64,000 bases of DNA from Flavobacteria bacterium BBFL7 (GTDB lineage Bacteria; Bacteroidota; Bacteroidia; Flavobacteriales; Flavobacteriaceae). Location of the stretch: NCBI GenBank assembly GCA_000153385.1, contig CH672374.1:349119-413118 (forward strand). The letters run 5' to 3'. Below are positions 60,492 through 64,000 of this stretch, one piece after another. Below the pieces are notes generated by a model. The model searched no databases and had not been told where the DNA came from. It saw only the letters and a list, made by a program, of their open reading frames with translations. The translations under genes and the position numbers were made by a program. Positions within the stretch are counted from its first letter, which is position 1. Every line of letters begins with the position of its first letter.

Positions 60492-62374
60492 ATCCAGAAG
60501 CAAAAAGCATATTAAAAAACACCTTTGGCTTTGATGATTTTAGGCCACAACAAGAGGAAATAATAACAGCCGTTATAGATGGTAATGATATTATGGCTCT
60601 ATTACCTACTGGTGGTGGAAAATCTCTATGCTATCAAATTCCTGGATTAGTGCGCAACGGTATTTGTATAGTTATATCTCCGTTAGTAGCTTTAATTAAA
60701 GATCAAGTAAATACGTTAAAACAAAAAGGTATAAAAGCCACTGGAATTACTGGTGGAATAAGCTATAAAGAATTAGATGATATATTAGATAACTGTATTT
60801 ATGGGCAATACCAATTTTTATATTTAAGTCCAGAAAGGTTACAGCAAAGCCTTGTTCAAGAACGTATATCAAAAATGCGTATTTCTCTTATAGCAGTAGA
60901 TGAAGCACATTGTATAAGTCAATGGGGACATGATTTCAGACCAGCATATCGAGACATAAGTCTTTTGCGCTCTATACATAAAGAAGTTCCTGTCATCGCA
61001 GTTACTGCTACCGCGACTACATCTGTACAAAAAGATATCATAGAAAACTTACAGCTTGAAAATGTAAAAGTGTTTAAAAACAGTTATTTGAGACCTAATA
61101 TTTCATATCAAATAACCAATACCACAGATAAATCAAATTCATACATTAATTTTTACAGAAACCATGGCGGCAGTTCTGTAACTTATGTACGTAGTAGAAA
61201 AAATGCAATTGAATACTCTAGATTACTCACTAGTCATGGGATTTCTTCTGGCTTTTTTCATGGAGGATTACCTAATAAAATTAAGGTAGATACCGCACAA
61301 CGCTGGATGAAAAACCAAACGCAGGTAATGGTAGCTACTAATGCCTTTGGGATGGGAATAGACAAACCAGATGTACGTACCGTTGTTCACTTGCAGTTAC
61401 CAGATAGTATAGAAAGTTATTATCAGGAAACAGGTCGTGCCGGACGTGATGGTAAGAATAGTATTGCTCAGTTTTTCTATAATATCAACGATATCAATCA
61501 TGCGCAAAATCAATTTATCAAGTCCTTACCTTCAGTAGAGAATATCAAATTTGTATACCGTAAACTCAATAACTATCTACGTATTGCAATGAATGAAGGT
61601 GAGCACACCACTCATCAATTGAGTTTCTCGGACTTTGCACGGACTTATTCCATTAATGGGATGATGTGTTATAATGCATTACTAACATTAGATCGTTTTA
61701 GTGTCATTAGTCTATCACAAAGCTATCATAGAAGATCTAATATACGCTTTCGCGAAAGCGGGAAAAACATCATAAACTTTCTAGGAAATCATAAGGAAAT
61801 GAATGCCATCGTGCAAGCCATATTACGTACTTATGGCAGTAGCACCTATCAAAATCTAGAAATCAATACCTCTATCATCGCACTGCGCAGTAACACTACT
61901 GAACAAAAAGTGATTGAGACATTACAGAAACTTGAAGAACAAGAATATATAGAAGCTAATATCATCGATGCCGATACGCAAATTAACTTTTTAGTACCAC
62001 GAGATGATGACCGAACTATTAATAGATTTTCAAAAGAGCTCTCGAAACAAAATGAAATTAAAAAGCAGAAGCTCGAACAAATATTCTACTTAATCTCTCA
62101 AAATAAACAATGCATTAATATGCTTATTTTGAGATACTTTGGTGAGAAATCAAATCCTTGTGGCAATTGTTCCGTTTGTAGAGATCAAAAGTCTACTGTT
62201 CTTTTATTAGATCGCATTAAAGATGTACTTATTAAAAGAGATTTAAATAGTAACGAAATCGCATCTTTGCTTCCTGAAGCAGACAAAAATAATATCGTAG
62301 AAACCTTGAAGCTGTTATTAGAGCAGGGAAAAGTTTCAATACATCAAAATCATAAATATCACTGGAATGGATAA
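60488..62374 (+). CDS. recQ: ATP-dependent DNA helicase RecQ
   Basis: 628 residues with a TTG start overlapping the upstream stop codon. ILKNTFGFDDFRPQQEEII, Walker A TGGGKSLCYQ, DEAH box VDEAHCISQWGHDFR, SVTYVRSRKNA and GRAGRDGKNS are RecQ helicase motifs. The zinc-binding domain with cysteines (NPCGNCSVC) follows at ~555-563. It unwinds recombination and stalled-fork structures. Residues ~420-424 (RFRES within IRFRESGKNI) come from palindrome copy 13. Overlaps fmt by 8 bases. Confidence 0.93.
   Translation: MNPEAKSILKNTFGFDDFRPQQEEIITAVIDGNDIMALLPTGGGKSLCYQIPGLVRNGICIVISPLVALIKDQVNTLKQKGIKATGITGGISYKELDDILDNCIYGQYQFLYLSPERLQQSLVQERISKMRISLIAVDEAHCISQWGHDFRPAYRDISLLRSIHKEVPVIAVTATATTSVQKDIIENLQLENVKVFKNSYLRPNISYQITNTTDKSNSYINFYRNHGGSSVTYVRSRKNAIEYSRLLTSHGISSGFFHGGLPNKIKVDTAQRWMKNQTQVMVATNAFGMGIDKPDVRTVVHLQLPDSIESYYQETGRAGRDGKNSIAQFFYNINDINHAQNQFIKSLPSVENIKFVYRKLNNYLRIAMNEGEHTTHQLSFSDFARTYSINGMMCYNALLTLDRFSVISLSQSYHRRSNIRFRESGKNIINFLGNHKEMNAIVQAILRTYGSSTYQNLEINTSIIALRSNTTEQKVIETLQKLEEQEYIEANIIDADTQINFLVPRDDDRTINRFSKELSKQNEIKKQKLEQIFYLISQNKQCINMLILRYFGEKSNPCGNCSVCRDQKSTVLLLDRIKDVLIKRDLNSNEIASLLPEADKNNIVETLKLLLEQGKVSIHQNHKYHWNG
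61745..61760. repeat. Palindromic repeat, copy 13 (16 bp, intragenic)
   Basis: CGCTTTCGCGAAAGCG in recQ, read as RFRES. Confidence 0.95.
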
Positions 62375-63326
62375 ATCTTTAAAGATTGTTTTTTTTGGAA
62401 CACCTGAATTTGCTACAGGAGTTTTAGAAACTTTATATAATTCTAATCATCAGATAGTAGCAGTTGTTACAGCTGTGGATAAACCTGCAGGACGTGGAAG
62501 GAAAATTAACGAAAGCCATGTAAAACAATTTGCTCTTAAAAATAATATACCTGTATTACAACCTAGTAATCTTAAGTCATCAGAGTTTATCGATGAATTA
62601 AGAAGCTATAATGCAGACTTACAAGTTATTGTAGCCTTTAGAATGCTCCCTAAGGTTGTGTGGAGTATGCCAGCAATGGGAACATTTAATCTACATGCAA
62701 GTCTATTACCAGAATATAGAGGTGCTGCACCTATTAATTGGGCAATAATAAATCAAGAAAAAAAATCTGGTGTGACTACATTTTTCATTGATGAAAAAAT
62801 AGATACCGGAGCGATAATCGACCAGCAAAGTTGTGATATTGAAGAATATGAAACTGTAGGGACTTTATATAAAAAGCTTATGGATTTAGGTAGCACCTTA
62901 TCCTTAGAAACGGTAAACAATATTGCTGCAGGTAATATCACCACTCAAACACAGCCTATGAGTAAGGAACTTAAAGAGGCTCCTAAACTTAATGCAACAA
63001 ACACGACTATTAACTGGCATATGAAGACAGCTGCTGTGGACGCCATGGTAAGAGGTTTATATCCGTTTCCAGTAGCAAAAGCCGTATTAGTACAAGATAA
63101 GGCTGAAACAATTAAGATATATAGGACTTCTATCCTTTTAGAAAATCATGAAATGATTCCTGGAAGTATTGTGATTGATGGTGATATTTTTAAAGTTGCG
63201 TGCTCTGATGGATTTTTGATAATTGATGAGATGCAATTACCTAATAAGAAAAGAATGGATGTAAAAAGTCTTTTAAACGGATATAAGTTCAGCGCTGACG
63301 CTAGATTCCACAACGGATTGCTGTAA
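62367..63326 (+). CDS. fmt: Methionyl-tRNA formyltransferase
   Basis: 319 residues. VFFGTPEFATGVLETL, AVVTAVDKPAGRGRKI, the catalytic block NLHASLLPEYRGAAPINWAI and DEKIDTGAIIDQQ are diagnostic; Asn, His and Asp in them are the catalytic set. It formylates the initiator Met-tRNA. It overlaps the end of recQ by 8 bases. Confidence 0.95.
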   Translation: MDKSLKIVFFGTPEFATGVLETLYNSNHQIVAVVTAVDKPAGRGRKINESHVKQFALKNNIPVLQPSNLKSSEFIDELRSYNADLQVIVAFRMLPKVVWSMPAMGTFNLHASLLPEYRGAAPINWAIINQEKKSGVTTFFIDEKIDTGAIIDQQSCDIEEYETVGTLYKKLMDLGSTLSLETVNNIAAGNITTQTQPMSKELKEAPKLNATNTTINWHMKTAAVDAMVRGLYPFPVAKAVLVQDKAETIKIYRTSILLENHEMIPGSIVIDGDIFKVACSDGFLIIDEMQLPNKKRMDVKSLLNGYKFSADARFHNGLL

Positions 63327-63403
63327 TTTACAGCTAAAAAGACCTAACTTATTAACAATCGGTTACTTTTATAAACAAATTTTATCATTTATCGCTCTAA
63401 TCC

Positions 63404-63433
63404 TTGTGTGGTAGCATAATCCGTATAAATTTG
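63404..63433 (+). promoter_or_regulatory. Promoter of the HU gene
   Basis: TTG at 63404-63406, a 19-base spacer and TAAATTTG at 63426-63433 (perfect TAnnTTTG), the cleanest promoter in the window; 41 bases before the ATG. Confidence 0.7.
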
Positions 63434-63474
63434 TTCCACGTTTTAGTTTAACCAACATTAATTTAATTTCAATT

Positions 63475-63747
63475 ATGAACAAAACAGATTTAATCGAAGG
63501 AATGGCAGAGCATGCTGGTATTTCAAAAGCAGCAGCTAAAAAAGCATTAGAATCTTTCTTAGGTAACGTTGAAAAGTGTCTTAAAAAAGGTGATAGAGTT
63601 TCTTTAGTAGGATTCGGATCTTTCTCAGTTTCTAAAAGAGCTGCACGTGAAGGTAGAAACCCACAAACTGGAAAAACTATCAAAATCGCTGCTAAAAAAG
63701 TAGTGAAATTCAAAGCAGGTAGTGATTTACAGAAAGCTGTAAACTAA
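63475..63747 (+). CDS. hup: HU-family DNA-binding protein
   Basis: 90 residues, exact HU length. MNKTDLIEGMAEHAGISKAA, VSLVGFGSFSVSKRAAREG and RNPQTGKTIKIAAKKVVKFK contain the GFGSF motif and the intercalating proline arm (RNPQTG). It bends DNA and organises the nucleoid. Strong consensus promoter and terminator suggest high expression. Confidence 0.95.
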   Translation: MNKTDLIEGMAEHAGISKAAAKKALESFLGNVEKCLKKGDRVSLVGFGSFSVSKRAAREGRNPQTGKTIKIAAKKVVKFKAGSDLQKAVN

Positions 63748-63771
63748 TAACTACTTTGTTTAAAGTATCAG

Positions 63772-63799
63772 CCCGATTCTGAAAGGAATCGGGTTTTTT
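63772..63799 (+). terminator. Terminator of the HU gene
   Basis: An 8-bp GC-rich stem (CCCGATTC with GAATCGGG), 6-base loop and six Ts. Confidence 0.9.
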
Positions 63800-63887
63800 A
63801 TTATATATACTTTACCTACAAAAAAATTATTAAGGATAGCATGATTGTTTTTAGAATTATTTAATTAAGTTTAATCATAATTAACTT

Positions 63888-64000
63888 ATGAAAACAACAG
63901 AAATTCATAAAGGAAGCTTACTTGTATCAGAACCTAATATTATAGGAGATGAATCTTTTTCAAGGTCCGTTGTACTATTGACTGAGTATGATGATAATGG
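63888..64000 (+). CDS. YqgE/AlgH family protein, N-terminal part (runs off the right edge)
   Basis: The first 37 residues are visible: MKTTEIHKGSLLVSEPNIIG then DESFSRSVVLLTEYDDN. The LLVSEP...F.RSVVLL pattern is the opening of the YqgE/AlgH family (DUF179). Function in Bacteroidota is unknown. Confidence 0.8.
   Translation, partial: MKTTEIHKGSLLVSEPNIIGDESFSRSVVLLTEYDDN

Noticed and set aside
1-64000. CRISPR arrays, tRNA genes, insertion sequences, prophage or toxin-antitoxin modules
   Set aside because: I looked for repeat-spacer patterns, cloverleaf-like segments, transposase and phage motifs in gaps and genes and found none that stand up.

Overview
The window looks like a 64 kb piece of chromosome from an AT-rich marine Flavobacteriaceae bacterium (Bacteroidota). 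The evidence is direct: two large secreted proteins with type IX secretion (T9SS) C-terminal signals, perfect TAnnTTTG -7 promoter boxes in front of several genes, no clear Shine-Dalgarno sequences, and many Bacteroidota families (DUF4290, DUF5723, DUF4920, DUF2200, SusC/BtuB-type receptor). A Nonlabens- or Dokdonia-like genus is my guess from general resemblance, not something I could test. No tRNA, rRNA, CRISPR array, IS element, prophage or plasmid gene is visible. Nearly everything is housekeeping or envelope biology.

Layout. 1-1.1 kb: start of glmM (leaving the window) and divergent acpH. 1.2-11.2 kb: two very large T9SS cargo genes on the minus strand, a PQQ-type sugar dehydrogenase broken by a frameshift and a 1910-residue modular adhesin-like protein. 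11.4-14.3 kb: LysM/Kbp-like protein, YebC regulator, a secreted unknown, pterin dehydratase and CsbD. 14.4-19 kb: beta-barrel protein, SRPBCC protein, SDR, DNA photolyase and DUF808 membrane protein. 19-27 kb: priA, DUF2147, chalcone-isomerase-like, YihY, nadC, rlmH, thioredoxin-like, mnmD and DUF4920. 27-36 kb: ilvE, MazG-like, a small membrane protein, DUF5723, DPP III, a TPR histidine kinase with NarL-type regulator, and an esterase. 36-41.4 kb: a vitamin B12 uptake locus with a cobalamin riboswitch, a TonB-dependent receptor and divergent BtuFCD-like ABC genes. 41.4-48.5 kb: small lipoproteins and membrane proteins (two of them broken), RluA-type synthase, aldehyde dehydrogenase, TUDOR-like protein, Sua5/YrdC protein and alpha/beta hydrolase. 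48.7-54.6 kb: carbonic anhydrase, two DUF3857 secreted proteins and an HTH regulator. 54.8-64 kb: TlpA-type lipoprotein, RluE-type synthase, murA with DUF4290, DUF493, an ATPase-recQ-fmt run, HU, and the start of a YqgE/AlgH gene.

The most striking feature is not a gene. A short perfect palindrome (core GCTTTCGCGAAAGC, often extended to 18-20 bp and once to 36 bp) occurs 11 times exactly, twice with one mismatch and once in decayed form. The 13 good copies are spaced unusually evenly, with gaps of 2.8-7.4 kb and a mean near 5.1 kb. Six lie inside genes, in three different reading frames; seven lie in intergenic DNA, one of them forming the terminator of murA. It behaves like a genome-wide signal or a small dispersed element, and is the best candidate for something undescribed.

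Other points worth attention: a MurA with Asp in place of the fosfomycin-target Cys, an SDR lacking the catalytic Tyr next to a photolyase, two frameshifted genes and one remnant with an in-frame stop, a 52-bp perfect palindrome used as a two-way terminator, and a possible operator shared by two genes for exported proteins.
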